Positions 1 to 12,579 of a stretch of DNA of 64,000 bases are shown here, one piece after another (the stretch's first letter is position 1; every line of letters begins with the position of its first letter). This stretch comes from Moniliophthora roreri (lineage: Eukaryota > Basidiomycota > Agaricomycetes > Agaricales > Marasmiaceae). The notes under the pieces are model-generated. The model worked only from the letters and a program-made list of their open reading frames with translations. It had not been told where the DNA came from and did not search any database. The stretch covers positions 62,001 to 126,000 of the forward strand of contig LATX02000213.1 of NCBI GenBank assembly GCA_001466705.2. The letters run 5' to 3'. A program made the position numbers and the translations under genes.

Positions 1-1293
1 GAATGAAAACAAAGGAAAGGCAGACGCACTCGTCTGAAACACCTGACTCGACGTTGACATTATAAACCCAAATAGCTACTTTAAATTGCAGCGAGCGTAC
101 TCTAATCTTGGAGAAGAATGGGATCGAACGATCCAGGTACAAGATCGCGAACAAGTAATGGTGTCCGATGGTATCTGATGTTTTTATGTGGGGTAGGTTT
201 GAGCAGGTCCATTACCGGCCTCTCGTCAGATACCATCAGATAGACATAAGAAAATCTAATGTATTCCGACGACATACTTCTAAGTACATGCTGTAATCTA
301 TGTGAAGTCCCTCCGTCGCTATCAAATAACCCTTTGCCCTATCCGCCCAAATGCCCTCTGCTCTGACTGTCCCAACACCCTCTACCCTGGTTGCTGGCCC
401 CAGCTCTGCCCTGTCCATGACCGTAGTCCGGTATCTGTAAAAATGATGGTCAGTGATGATATTGGGGTCAAGGGAGTTTCGAAACTTGCCTGAACCAAAG
501 TCAGATTCCTATGTAGTTGTACCGGTGCTCGCCAGCGTGAGGCGACTTGTCTGTTGATTATCGCGTCGGTAAAAAGTAAGCAACGATATGACCATGCTGC
601 TCACCATGACGAGTCTCTCTTTCCACCCGCTCTTTCACGTTCTTCCAACTGACTTGATGTGACATTTAAGAGCAATCTTGACCTAGAATGTATCAGTAAG
701 CTGAGGTTGAAAAGTTGAGAAAGGCGCACCGAGGGATATGGTGGTGGGCGGATAGGGCATAGTATTGAGGGGATAGTGGTGGTCAGGAAGAAAGAAGAGT
801 CCGGCATCGTGGGAAACAAATATGATACAAAGTTTTGGGCGTTCTTCGACGGTTGCGATCACAATAACACTGGCATGTCGTCTGTCCGGCCATCATTTCT
901 CAAGGTCAGCACGCATCAGAGTATTACTCACTGGGCGCGATGTTTCAGCTCTCTAGGCATCAACTTTGACTGGCGTTGCCGCGTTGGGTTTGCCCAAATC
1001 AGCTGAAGCGGTATCGTCGATTTTAGGGCGCATTCCGGGCTAGTTTGGGCTTGCTAACGCCCAGAATACTTTCTTCGCTGCAAATCACAGTACTATTGCA
1101 GTACTATTGCTTTCAAGTAGCAATGTGTAGCGCGTCCCGAATCTATGTCGTCAGGGCGAACAGATGATTACTGCAAAATTCACATCTTGGCTTCTCACCT
1201 CGAATTTCCCCCAGTTTGATGGTTATTTATAAGCTGCACCAGAGCAATACACCTTCAATTTCGACACACCCTTCTATCCTCCCTAATTGCTGC
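1..1293. other. Intergenic, no gene called
   Basis: I see no convincing coding region: the short open frames here have no recognisable motifs and no splice-linked partners. Near the right end a TATA-like stretch, TTATTTATAAG at 1223-1233, lies about 60 bp upstream of the first plausible ATG of the next gene (1294) and is a candidate core promoter. Confidence 0.4.
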
Positions 1294-2253
1294 ATGGATC
1301 CCCTTCCATATAACATCACCATTCCTGCTCAGTCATCAGCCATCGAATATTTTCCTGGTCGCGCCGACAATGACACTCTGGAAGGTGGTTGGAATGCCAC
1401 ATATACTCATGGAAGGAACTCTAACTACCAAGGAATTGGTGATAGCTACCTTCAAACGGCCTTCCTTGACACGTCTATGTCACTAACTTGGGTCGGCACA
1501 GCAATGTATCTCTACGGGAATTCGACGGATTCGGTCGATATTGAAGTAGACGGCACCAGGTTCATTGACGTACGTCCCAATGGTGACTTGCTATATCGTG
1601 CGACGGGTCTACCTTATGGAAGCCATAAAATCGTTTTGAAACACCGTGGTTCTGGCACGTTGGCAATTCATCACGCTATTTTGACCATTGGGATAGGTTA
1701 CCAAGAGTACGACGTCACTTTCTTGTATTGTTGCATCTCAACCGACGCATTCAAGTTCCTCTTTTCAGGTACTGAATCGGTCGGTCTCAGCTGTCATTGA
1801 CGGCCAACCAAACGACGCCTTTTTCGAGTTTCAGAACGTGGCGTCCGACTCCACAAGGTGGGGAGCATATACAAGACTAAAAGGTAAGTTGTGGATAATC
1901 TGGCATACGGGTAAATCAAATATCTCATGCACAGGGAAATTGCAGCAGATCTACCAAACGGTGGACAGAAGCCGATCCCTGATACGATGGGTGGATCTGT
2001 AGGCTCATCAACTGGTTTGGCTTTCAATCTCACCAACAGTTCAGCATTCTTCATTAGGGGGTTTGCCGGCCGAGAGCGTCAGGCCAAGATAGCTACCTTG
2101 ACACCTGGACTCAAGGGAGAGTCCTCTAAAATCACTATGTTCAATGACTTTTCCCCATTGTACGATTACGATCAGGTCTTGTATTGGGAGAGAGGAACTC
2201 ATATTGATCCTCATGCTTATTCCGTGTCTTTCGTCTATTACCCGGTATATTGA
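1294..2253 (+). CDS. Two-domain beta-sandwich-type protein, exons partly resolved
   Basis: The ATG at 1294 is preferred to the in-frame ATG at 1219 because the latter abuts the TATA-like stretch. Exon 1 (1294-1696) encodes a domain with 'PAQSSAIEYFPGR', a tryptophan followed by 'NATYT', a 'VGTAMYLYG' strand and 'LPYGSHKIVLKH'. This order is typical of agaricomycete surface proteins with tandem galactose-binding-like domains. A likely intron at 1697-1790 leads to exon 2 (1791-1883, 'VIDGQPNDAFFEF'). A canonical GTAAGT...CAG intron (1884-1934) leads to a frame containing 'NSSAFFIRGFAG' and 'VLYWERG', the usual second-domain motifs. Using these sites, exons 2 and 3 do not join in the frame carrying those motifs, so either a splice site is misassigned or the gene is frameshifted. 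I see no signal peptide, and the membrane segment and tail usual in relatives are absent. Family resemblance is inferred from motif order only. Confidence 0.5.
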
Positions 2254-2767
2254 TATCTCTCTTGGAGGAAATGAGTGCTACTGGATGCCTGGGCGTGGAT
2301 ACGTACATCGTTTCATCATTACTGCGTATTGACTCACTGAAGGACTACATGGGGTCAGGAGCTATATGCATGAACTATGTTAGTAAAAACGCCAACGGAT
2401 TGTACAAAGATGTTCATTGATCTCAACCGAACTGGGCTCCTGCTACCATGGTACCGATCCAGCACTCACATTTAGTAGAAATAGCCCGTTCGACGGGTGG
2501 ATACCTGATCTGAGACCAAAGGACACCTTTGGCGCTTTGAATATCGAGCCCCAAGTTAATGTCATTGTTCCGGCACTGGTGTTCATGTACAATTCCTGGT
2601 TAAGAATAGAAATACACCGATCTCTCAAGATTTCATTTCATGTCGATATTGCGAAAACAGTTCACTTAGGTACAGCCTACAGGGCATACATAGTATCCTG
2701 TTCTGAAAACCTCGAGTACAATTGTTCTATTTGTACCTGAATGACCAGACTTCAGTATCATGTCAAA
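2254..2767 (+). other. Possible 3' remnant of the beta-sandwich gene
   Basis: An open frame runs at about 2417-2740 on the same strand with no recognisable domain and no membrane helix. It could be a further exon of the upstream gene or non-coding. The convergent F-box gene ends at 2768. Confidence 0.25.
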
Positions 2768-4243
2768 TTAGTCTCCCCGTATACTAAGGGCTACCCTCAC
2801 CCGGACCCCTGCATGTATTAGAACCCGCAGTTTTGACACCAGGACTTTAACGCTTTTCCGGGTCATGGCAAACTCCCTGCCCTCAGTAAGGACAAAAACG
2901 TAGACAGAGTGTATACTCTCTATGCCAATCTTTGACCTCTGAACGTCTGGGATCCACCTGGATATCAGCGCATTCGGTAGCACATTTTCCACCAGTCCAT
3001 CGTTGTGGAGAACAGGTTTAATGTCCGTGAGCTTGCAAAGGAGTGGGGCCGATGAATTGTGATGGCTGATGGTCAACCTCTGGAGGAATTGTTGAGTAAT
3101 TGTCCAATTTACAATGATAGACTTGTCGTTGGCAGACTCCTTGAGGGTTAGAGAAGATAGCACTGGCATAAAACGGAGAAACTGTATGAGCTGCTCGTCC
3201 AAGATGGGCATGCTTCTGAGCAAGAGTGAGGTCATTGCACAGCCTGCTGAATGGTTGAAGAAGTCCATGATAAGTTGTTCATCCCATTCCTCCCACTTAG
3301 CCCCTTCAGGTTCTCTCTCGAAGTTGCCTGTTGTACAAGAGATCTCCAAGGAGGATAATTGAGGGAGCATAAGGTGTTTGAAAGCACAATATGCCTTGTC
3401 TGCATCCTCGGTGACAATAGACAAACACATAACACCTGGGATCAAGACAGAGTCCACTGGCCATGCCTCACCACCACAGCATATGACTGTGAGTCGTTTG
3501 AGTTTTGGACAGAGCAAAGTCATCAAGACCATGCGAACAGTGTGTGCATTGATGACCTCGAGTGACCTCAATTGTATCCATGGAAGTGGACAATGTATCA
3601 TCAACAGACCAGCCGGCTCATACAAGACGGAAGTAAGGGCTGGACAGATGCTGAACAAGTCACAGCGGAAGTTGGACATACTTTCTCCTTCAACACTGCT
3701 GAAAAGTGTCAGATTCATGAGTATGGGCAAACGTCCTAATGTAGGATTGAAAACCTGATGTGCTATGACAGCCTGAGCGATGGACCGAAACTCAACAGTA
3801 TGCCACTGTTCAGAATGCTGTGCCAGTGTCTTCAGGATTTGCACTGCATTGTTGTTGTTGTCAAGACTGAGTAGATTACCGAAATGAAGGATCAACTTGA
3901 GAGGAGATGTTCAGGAGTGATCTGCAAAGAGCTTTGTGAGGGTATTGAGTCGATGCAAATATGCCTGGTCATCTGATTCTTCCTCGAAATGGATGGATAT
4001 AGTTGACCAAATGAATGAGATTGATAATGCAATCTCTCTCCATTGCCTGCATGTCCTGGATACTGCAAGAACCGGAATCAATTCCAACGGTTGTAGCCAT
4101 TGCTCCTTCTCTTCAAGAGAATTGTTCAACATGCAAAAAATGTACCCAAGAATTTCCGGTGGCAAGTGATGCACTGGGAAAGGGAGTAATGAGTGATATT
4201 GGAACAGCTGCTTCTTCGGCCTGTCCAAAGTCATTGTGTCCAT
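2768..4243 (-). pseudogene. F-box/LRR-type protein with one in-frame TGA
   Basis: The frame from ATG 4243 to the stop at 2768 covers 491 codons plus the final stop region. It is interrupted once, by TGA at 3911-3913. The N-terminal part contains an F-box signature 'LPPEILGYIF', followed by 'VSRTCRQWREIAL' and 'W' at the usual spacing. The rest is leucine-rich with repeated 'L-x-x-L-x-L' patterns ('LPILMNLTLF', 'LRSLEVINAH', 'PKLKRLTV', 'LPQLSSLEI', 'MPVLSSLTL'), as in the large agaricomycete F-box families that act as substrate adaptors of SCF ubiquitin ligases. Both halves are in the same frame and flow into each other ('LFADHS' stop 'TSPLKLILHFG'). A CGA-to-TGA change is the simplest explanation. 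A short intron or sequencing error is possible, but no GT-AG pair closely brackets the stop. Identification as F-box is confident; pseudogene status less so. Confidence 0.7.
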
Positions 4244-5293
4244 CGATGTGCTCTAGCCTTTTGTTGGTGTAAGAAAAAAATTTTCCTGGAGATTAAAATA
4301 TCAGCTTCTAAAATGTGGACACAACATGAGGATGTGCGGTATTCCTGCTGATGCAATAGATTATGGCGCCTTGTCTCCCATGAACAGACTCTAAGCACAG
4401 TAGGATCTCGAAATGGCTGCCTTGAGAATTTTTCCTGGTATGTGAGGGAAAAGAGTCCTGATGAAGTGTAGTAGCAAAGGTAAGAACAAATAACTGGTGA
4501 CTTGACATGACCAGTTCCTTCAAGATTTCTTGTCTTCAAACCACCATGATCATTCCACCACGTTAGTCGTTCATTGCACAGACTCAGCACTTCAGAGAGT
4601 CGGACTGTGGAGCTTTTGGATGACTTGAATGGAATTTGATTCAAAATGGTGAGTTGTCAAATCATTTAGCTGGTGTCTTCCTAATGGTGAACACATAGAA
4701 AGGACCACTATCATGAACTTAACTAGTACTGCGTCTAAACCAGCTTCCAGACCCAGATCACTGCATTCTTTTCTTGTGAATGAGTGATGAAAAAGAGAAT
4801 ACTCTTGCCTTTTGCCTCTGCCAAGTTTTATGCAGCTGACTTCACCAGTTAGAGATTTCAAAGTGTGTCAATTATGTTATTTTCCGTCTTGTTACTTATG
4901 GGAATACTCTCTAGATTTTCGAACCCCTTCGTTCCGTTTGCCCATCCTCAACCCAGTTGCAAAGGTGTACACTCGCTCAGAGTGAGGATACCTTTCTTTT
5001 CTTGAACGTGTATCAATAGATGCAGGTACATACATCTTTTTCATCATTACTCTGTTATTGACTCACTGAAGAACTTCATGCAGCCACACTTGGTTCTGGG
5101 AAGACATCTGTTTCCAATGGCACATCGTCTGTCTGTCCACTATTTAAAAAAACTGTCTCAGAAGACTTGACACTTCGACAGTCTGAGAAGGTTGGGATGG
5201 TGTAAATCACCTCTTTGGGGTGCATCCTGGGCTTGCCACTTTCGGTCCATTCCAATTGATATTTCCCCTTGTTAGGTCCGAGGCCTTATGCAC
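4244..5293. other. Intergenic, only unrecognised short frames
   Basis: Minus-strand open frames at 4231-4644 and 4592-4861 show no motif and are not linked by convincing splice sites. They could be 5' untranslated or degenerate upstream sequence of the F-box gene. A sequence near 5030-5070, resembling 2310-2345 (ends 'TTATTGACTCACTGAAG...' versus 'GTATTGACTCACTGAAG...'), is a short dispersed repeat. Confidence 0.3.
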
Positions 5294-5536
5294 TTATCCG
5301 TTATATATGAAGAGTACTATCATCTCAACGACCTTAGCTATCTCTTTGATGGAACAGAGGTATACGAACATGGTTTTCTTCAATTTACCAGACCCATGAT
5401 CCTCTTCATCTTGAAAGGCTTGATACGATTGTGAAACCCGGAATCTTGACATATCGGCGTTGGTGTATGTCACCCTTCCCAACTCAATGAAAGGAGCGTC
5501 TGCAGCTTGCTTCTTCTCAACCTGAGTTGCTGTCAT
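5294..5536 (-). CDS. Hypothetical 80-aa protein or 5' exon
   Basis: The frame starts at an ATG ('MTATQVEKKQAADAPF') and stops at 5294. The N-terminal 51 residues are hydrophilic, with 'DEEDHGSGK'. The remainder is specific to this copy, because the tandem duplication boundary at about 5384 cuts the frame after 'GSGKL'. No domain is recognised. It could be a first exon of a longer gene whose other exons are lost. The repeated second copy (6691-6888) has a different C-terminus. Confidence 0.3.
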   Translation of the reverse strand: MTATQVEKKQAADAPFIELGRVTYTNADMSRFRVSQSYQAFQDEEDHGSGKLKKTMFVYLCSIKEIAKVVEMIVLFIYNG

Positions 5537-6464
5537 TGCATATCACTCCTGCGAGTCGGTGATATGCATAACTTTTACCTTTTATTTTGCATGCAAATAG
5601 AGAATATTTTGCACTTTTATGGTTGAAAATGACATATACAAGGGAATTGAGGACTAGTGTGAGCCCTGAGCAGCTAGTCAAAGTGAGTAGTAGAGAAGGA
5701 TACAAAATATTAGCAGAGTAATGGTTGACAGTAGGCTATACAAGGGTACCCAACCACTGCTAGTATGAAAATAAACAGCGAATCTGAATACAGAGGAGCA
5801 TTCCGAAACCTGTAGGGAACCACACCACATCACACCTCTCTATCGAAAGCTTACCAAAGGGAATATTTTCAATTTTAAACAATATTTTCAAACCACACCT
5901 GACTTGAAGGAAGAATAAAAGCCTTCAATGATACATTAACGAGAATATTACTAAGAAACAGATATGAAACAGAGAATGACAAATTATCGGCGGGGGATAC
6001 TCAAGATACTGATATCAAATTAGACAAATGAAATAGACGATTGGTTACCAGAAAGGTGCCTGTATCACGGAAAGCGGAAGACAAAGCTGTATGATGAGAA
6101 GATAGCATGGCTGAGCTTACACGTACACTTTAGAGGAGAAATAGAAGCATATTACACATTCACAGAGCAGATGAAAATAGACAGAGAAGGAAGGAACCAT
6201 GTGGAGTGGCATGGAAGTATAAATATTTTCAAACAGAGTCGGAAGGAGAGCCGTTTGATCAAGGAAATTGCAAATGATTAGTGTCAGGAGACTGTGCAAT
6301 CGTCATAGAAAAAGAATAAAAGAGATTATGGCTACGAAGCCTGACTACAATTGGACACTGTGACAGAGAAATTACCAAACACAGCTCAGTTTATATAATA
6401 TTTAGCACCCGACTCAGTTTTATTTGTATGTGTGACAGATATATTAGATTATTTATGTTGTAGG

Positions 6465-6735
6465 GTATATAAGGGGACATGTTTTGTAGGTGGAAAGCAG
6501 GAGAGATACTGCCCACCGATTACCAGAGTGTATGACGTTGTTGTTCAGGTAGAAGAGCTACTGGCAATCAGTATTTTTCAACCACTTTGGGCTCTAGCTT
6601 ATTTAGTTGTGCAAGAGGCACAGGCTAGTTGAGACCTAAGATTGTAACCCAAACCAGAGATATAAATAAAAGCTAGGAAGAGCTTAGTTTTTAATGCAAG
6701 AGGCGTGTTTTCTGATAAGAAGAATATTGTATCAG
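6465..6735 (+). promoter_or_regulatory. TATA box plus AATAAA cassette (LTR-like), also at 7817-8087
   Basis: GTATATAAGG (6465-6474) is followed about 190 bp later by AATAAA (6665-6670), and the identical pair recurs in unit 2. A TATA box and polyadenylation signal this close together resemble the U3-R part of an LTR. I found no clear TG...CA ends or target duplication, so a degenerate solo LTR is only a suggestion. Confidence 0.25.
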
Positions 6736-6888
6736 TTTACCAGACCCATGATCCTCTTCATCTTGAAAGGCTTGATACGATTGTGAAACCCGGAATCTTG
6801 ACATATCGGCGTTGGTGTATGTCACCCTTCCCAACTCAATGAAAGGAGCGTCTGCAGCTTGCTTCTTCTCAACCTGAGTTGCTGTCAT
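6691..6888 (-). pseudogene. Truncated second copy of the 'MTATQ' frame
   Basis: The first 52 residues are the same as those of the 5294-5536 frame. At the duplication junction the frame leaves the original sequence and ends after 14 unrelated residues. It is a by-product of the tandem duplication. Confidence 0.5.
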
Positions 6889-8087
6889 TGCATATCACTC
6901 CTGCGAGTCGGTGATATGCATAACTTTTACCTTTTATTTTGCATGCAAATAGAGAATATTTTGCACTTTTATGGTTGAAAATGACATATACAAGGGAATT
7001 GAGGACTAGTGTGAGCCCTGAGCAGCTAGTCAAAGTGAGTAGTAGAGAAGGATACAAAATATTAGCAGAGTAATGGTTGACAGTAGGCTATACAAGGGTA
7101 CCCAACCACTGCTAGTATGAAAATAAACAGCGAATCTGAATACAGAGGAGCATTCCGAAACCTGTAGGGAACCACACCACATCACACCTCTCTATCGAAA
7201 GCTTACCAAAGGGAATATTTTCAATTTTAAACAATATTTTCAAACCACACCTGACTTGAAGGAAGAATAAAAGCCTTCAATGATACATTAACGAGAATAT
7301 TACTAAGAAACAGATATGAAACAGAGAATGACAAATTATCGGCGGGGGATACTCAAGATACTGATATCAAATTAGACAAATGAAATAGACGATTGGTTAC
7401 CAGAAAGGTGCCTGTATCACGGAAAGCGGAAGACAAAGCTGTATGATGAGAAGATAGCATGGCTGAGCTTACACGTACACTTTAGAGGAGAAATAGAAGC
7501 ATATTACACATTCACAGAGCAGATGAAAATAGACAGAGAAGGAAGGAACCATGTGGAGTGGCATGGAAGTATAAATATTTTCAAACAGAGTCGGAAGGAG
7601 AGCCGTTTGATCAAGGAAATTGCAAATGATTAGTGTCAGGAGACTGTGCAATCGTCATAGAAAAAGAATAAAAGAGATTATGGCTACGAAGCCTGACTAC
7701 AATTGGACACTGTGACAGAGAAATTACCAAACACAGCTCAGTTTATATAATATTTAGCACCCGACTCAGTTTTATTTGTATGTGTGACAGATATATTAGA
7801 TTATTTATGTTGTAGGGTATATAAGGGGACATGTTTTGTAGGTGGAAAGCAGGAGAGATACTGCCCACCGATTACCAGAGTGTATGACGTTGTTGTTCAG
7901 GTAGAAGAGCTACTGGCAATCAGTATTTTTCAACCACTTTGGGCTCTAGCTTATTTAGTTGTGCAAGAGGCACAGGCTAGTTGAGACCTAAGATTGTAAC
8001 CCAAACCAGAGATATAAATAAAAGCTAGGAAGAGCTTAGTTTTTAATGCAAGAGGCGTGTTTTCTGATAAGAAGAATATTGTATCAG

Positions 8088-8611
8088 TTTACCAAGAGGG
8101 TAGCTGATGTGCATCAGTATAGTCTGGTGTTTCGATGTGAATCAGAGAGGGTTTCAGGCTAGCAGTGTCTAGAAGATTTGTCCTCTTGAGAATTGTTGCA
8201 GAACATAGCTAAGAGGGCTATATTCAGGTACAAGAGGTACCTTTGTTCTCGCTTAGAAGAAGTTTATTCTTTGGGCAGTTTCTGGTCAAACATCAATACC
8301 AGTATTTGCTTTGAAGTGATTAATAAAACTATAAACCCATAAATATTATACAAAATGAACACCAATCTCGATCTGAAAAGTTGTTTTGAAGGCATTCATC
8401 TCTGAACTACTGAGCGAGACATTGAGAAATTATTCTTGACGTTGTGGTAACAGTGAACCACGCCGAACCAACTCGCAAACAAAATTGAGAATCAAGAACT
8501 TATATATACCTTTTTCGGGGGTATTTTGGCACCACAAGCCTTGTGTTTTCATAGTAGAGGCATAGGTTTTTGAGCATCTTCATCAGGCTTGGACTGGACT
8601 GATTGTTCAGG
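8088..8611. other. Unique spacer
   Basis: This stretch sits between the tandem duplication and the next repeat. It is AT-rich, with no supported gene, RNA or promoter. Confidence 0.3.
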
Positions 8612-10360
8612 TAATGATTACATGTACATTGATTGTCAATGTGAATGATTTAGGAAAGTCAGGGATTTGAATTGATTCGAGTAATGTTTGTCTAAAGATT
8701 GAACCAAGAAAAGAGTATTTTGCCAGTGGGTCCAGGACGATGAGGCATGTCTGCGAGAGCCACCAGCTGTGTATAACGAATGATGTGATAAGTACTATTT
8801 TGCAGTAGCTAGCCAGCAATCAAGATGATATTTGAGAATCTCGCCTGACTCAAACCGACTGATCATCTGATCCTCTGTTGCGAAATGGGTTATCATTTCC
8901 CCCAGCTGCTGCTGGCTAGATAATAATGTATTCAACCTACTTCATATTACAAAATATCATAAAGAATTATACAGCGGCATCGTAATGAGGAGGTAAGTCA
9001 ATGACTACAGTACTCGTAACCTCTTCTTTGTCCAAATACGACCTCGCAGAGGGCCTCCAACCACTATTGTCATGAATCACAAATTGAGGTTTTCTCCTCA
9101 GCTGACCTTGGCTTTGATTCAGAATTGTCAATGTCTCTTCAGTGAGGTTTGAATTTCTGTTGACATGGTTCTCTGGACGTATCTTAGGAGCAGGATTATT
9201 ACCATTCTGCCACCACCTTTGGTTCCCACCCAGAACGTCATATTTGATGGGCCAGAAGGGGGACGCTGGTCCATCAGATTTGATGTTAAAACTTTTTTCT
9301 GGCCGCATGCAGAAACCACCCTTGCACATCTTGAATAATTTCAACAACTTTCAGCTTGGCTGAGCTTGCTCACCAAGTCCTCCAGTCCTTCCTTCTGACT
9401 GCTTGACTCAGCATTTCCCGCAATGCTGATGTCGTCACCTTTCTGCTTTCGTCACTGTAACCACATCGGCGTCCAGAACATCAGCATCACAAATATTCAT
9501 CAACAAGTGCCTCTTGACATCAAACCACCACCATCTCGCGCCCTCAGCCCAGCTACACCCATTTCCATTTCCAGAACCATTGCTGAAACGTCAGCACAGA
9601 AGTCCACTCTCAATCCAGTCTTGTAGGTGCACCATTCGTTAGATTTAGGGCACCCTAGGACAGATACTTATCTTTTGAAATGCATATGTCCCAGAGGATA
9701 AAAGAGATTGTGGTGGAGACAGTACTACTTGGATTATTCAACCCATCCTTTGCTCGATTCTTCCTTGTGAGTCATTTCCATAATGCCGAGGGTGCTCATT
9801 TCACGCTTTGCAGGCTCTTTGGGACTGGAGTAGATGGTCAAAGTTAGGTAGACATCGGCATAGACGCAATAGTGTGAGGTAGAACATTCACTTTACTATC
9901 ATGATCCTATTATGAATTGACCATTTTTTGCCTATAGTAAATTCCTATCGTATTTTGAGACAGAGAAACTGGGCAATTGGTGTCTCAGGAGGTCGTATAT
10001 AGTACCCAGCTTAAGCAGAGCTGAATCCACCATAAGTTGTGACCTTTATTGAGATTTTATTGCATACCAACGCAGCTATCATTCTTGCTAGGTAGAGAAA
10101 CTGTGTTATATATTCATTTGATGGCTAACACAAGTGCTTTTTGGACAGGTCTACACCATGTGGGAGGGTACCATGCAAGTGATGAATGTTGATGTCTATC
10201 CTCCCAACTGACTCAACGCATACGAAGTCAGTCAACCATTGGACCATTCTGCACACTGCACATCTGTTCATCATTTCGGTCAGCATTGAGGTGATTATAT
10301 CCCAGTATTTTACAATTTTTGTTCATGCTATTAGGTATGCAAATGGGTCTCAGCGGTCGT
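8612..10360. repeat. Repeat R1, copy 1 (ends at an N)
   Basis: This 1.75-kb block recurs at 10362-12110 with a constant offset of 1,750 bp and very few differences (for example near 9858 versus 11608). It ends abruptly at the single N at 10361, while copy 2 continues past the matching point into new sequence. That is the pattern of two overlapping contigs placed end to end. It includes conserved minus-strand frames (8967-9347, with 'GPASPFWPIKYDVLGGNQ') and plus-strand frames (9423-9626), both unrecognised. They may be remnants of a transposable element ORF, because the same motif recurs inverted at 15.4-15.8 kb. Confidence 0.8.
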
Positions 10361-10361
10361 N

Positions 10362-12578
10362 TAATGATTACATGTACATTGATTGTCAATGTGAATGATT
10401 TAGGAAAGTCAGGGATTTGAATTGATTCGAGTAATGTTTGTCTAAAGATTGAACCAAGAAAAGAGTATTTTGCCAGTGGGTCCAGGACGATGAGGCATGT
10501 CTGCGAGAGCCACCAGCTGTGTATAACGAATGATGTGATAAGTACTATTTTGCAGTAGCTAGCCAGCAATCAAGATGATATTTGAGAATCTCGCCTGACT
10601 CAAACCGACTGATCATCTGATCCTCTGTTGCGAAATGGGTTATCATTTCCCCCAGCTGCTGCTGGCTAGATAATAATGTATTCAACCTACTTCATATTAC
10701 AAAATATCATAAAGAATTATACAGCGGCATCGTAATGAGGAGGTAAGTCAATGACTACAGTACTCGTAACCTCTTCTTTGTCCAAATACGACCTCGCAGA
10801 GGGCCTCCAACCACTATTGTCATGAATCACAAATTGAGGTTTTCTCCTCAGCTGACCTTGGCTTTGATTCAGAATTGTCAATGTCTCTTCAGTGAGGTTT
10901 GAATTTCTGTTGACATGGTTCTCTGGACGTATCTTAGGAGCAGGATTATTACCATTCTGCCACCACCTTTGGTTCCCACCCAGAACGTCATATTTGATGG
11001 GCCAGAAGGGGGACGCTGGTCCATCAGATTTGATGTTAAAACTTTTTTCTGGCCGCATGCAGAAACCACCCTTGCACATCTTGAATAATTTCAACAACTT
11101 TCAGCTTGGCTGAGCTTGCTCACCAAGTCCTCCAGTCCTTCCTTCTGACTGCTTGACTCAGCATTTCCCGCAATGCTGATGTCGTCACCTTTCTGCTTTC
11201 GTCACTGTAACCACATCGGCGTCCAGAACATCAGCATCACAAATATTCATCAACAAGTGCCTCTTGACATCAAACCACCACCATCTCGCGCCCTCAGCCC
11301 AGCTACACCCATTTCCATTTCCAGAACCATTGCTGAAACGTCAGCACAGAAGTCCACTCTCAATCCAGTCTTGTAGGTGCACCATTCGTTAGATTTAGGG
11401 CACCCTAGGACAGATACTTATCTTTTGAAATGCATATGTCCCAGAGGATAAAAGAGATTGTGGTGGAGACAGTACTACTTGGATTATTCAACCCATCCTT
11501 TGCTCGATTCTTCCTTGTGAGTCATTTCCATAATGCCGAGGGTGCTCATTTCACGCTTTGCAGGCTCTTTGGGACTGGAGTAGATGGTCAAAGTTAGGTA
11601 GACATCAGCATAGACGTAATAGTGCGAGGTAGAACATTCACTTTACTATCATGATCCTATTATGAATTGACCATTTTTTGCCTATAGTAAATTCCTATCG
11701 TATTTTGAGACAGAGAAACTGGGCAATTGGTGTCTCAGGAGGTCGTATATAGTACCCAGCTTAAGCAGAGCTGAATCCACCATAAGTTGTGACCTTTATT
11801 GAGATTTTATTGCATACCAACGCAGCTATCATTCTTGCTAGGTAGAGAAACTGTGTTATATATTCATTTGATGGCTAACACAAGTGCTTTTTGGACAGGT
11901 CTACACCATGTGGGAGGGTACCATGCAAGTGATGAATGTTGATGTCTATCCTCCCAACTGACTCAACGCATACGAAGTCAGTCAACCATTGGACCATTCT
12001 GCACACTGCACATCTGTTCATCATTTCGGTCAGCATTGAGGTGATTATATCCCAGTATTTTACAATTTTTGTTCATGCTATTAGGTATGCAAATGGGTCT
12101 CAGCGGTCGTCACTTCTTTGGCTCTGATATGGGCAACCACCTGGGCCTAATGAGTTACATGCAGCCAATTGTGATTACTTGTTTATTGACAAAAAGCTTG
12201 CGTACTAGAGTTACTAGGTGTATTCATGGCTTGTATCATATTGTAGAGATGTTAGAATTAATGTTTTCTGCTTTTTGTTGTATTATCTGAACTGCACTGC
12301 ATCCAATAACTGGACCCAAAATCTGAAAGGTCATTGAGATGGAATAGAGGCTGTCTTCGGCCATCTCAGAATCACCCCAAAAATACAAGGAAATATTCAT
12401 TTACTGTGCAGCTTGCATCATGAAGTGTTCATACCTTGTATATAGCCTCAATCAATCTGAATTAACTCAAATGTAGAAGATCTCATTAATTGAAAAGGTA
12501 AGACTTGTTGTTATTATGGTCAGTTACTTACATCAATGATAAGAAAAAGACATCACTGTGCACCTTCAAAGTATTACA
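10362..12578. repeat. Repeat R1, copy 2 (bounded by N on both sides)
   Basis: Its left 1,749 bp match copy 1. Its right 1.3 kb (11280-12578) match 12580-13878 at an offset of 1,300 bp, with several percent differences that are mostly transitions. The contig ends at the N at 12579. Confidence 0.8.
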
Positions 12579-12579
12579 N

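Larger units (their letters stand above)
5384..8087. repeat. Perfect 1,352-bp tandem duplication (two units)
   Basis: Unit 1 is 5384-6735 and unit 2 is 6736-8087. Every landmark I compared recurs with an offset of exactly 1,352 bp: the 'MTATQ' start, the 6117/7469 and 6432/7784 frames, and the TATA-like motifs. I saw no mismatch. The junction motif is TTTACCA, found at the left edge, the middle and the right edge. No N marks the junction, so this is a very recent duplication, a collapsed longer array, or an assembly error. Confidence 0.85.

Noticed and set aside
4231..4861. Upstream minus-strand frames as N-terminal exons of the F-box gene
   Set aside because: The F-box gene already has a plausible ATG at 4243 and I found no convincing donor/acceptor pair joining these frames.
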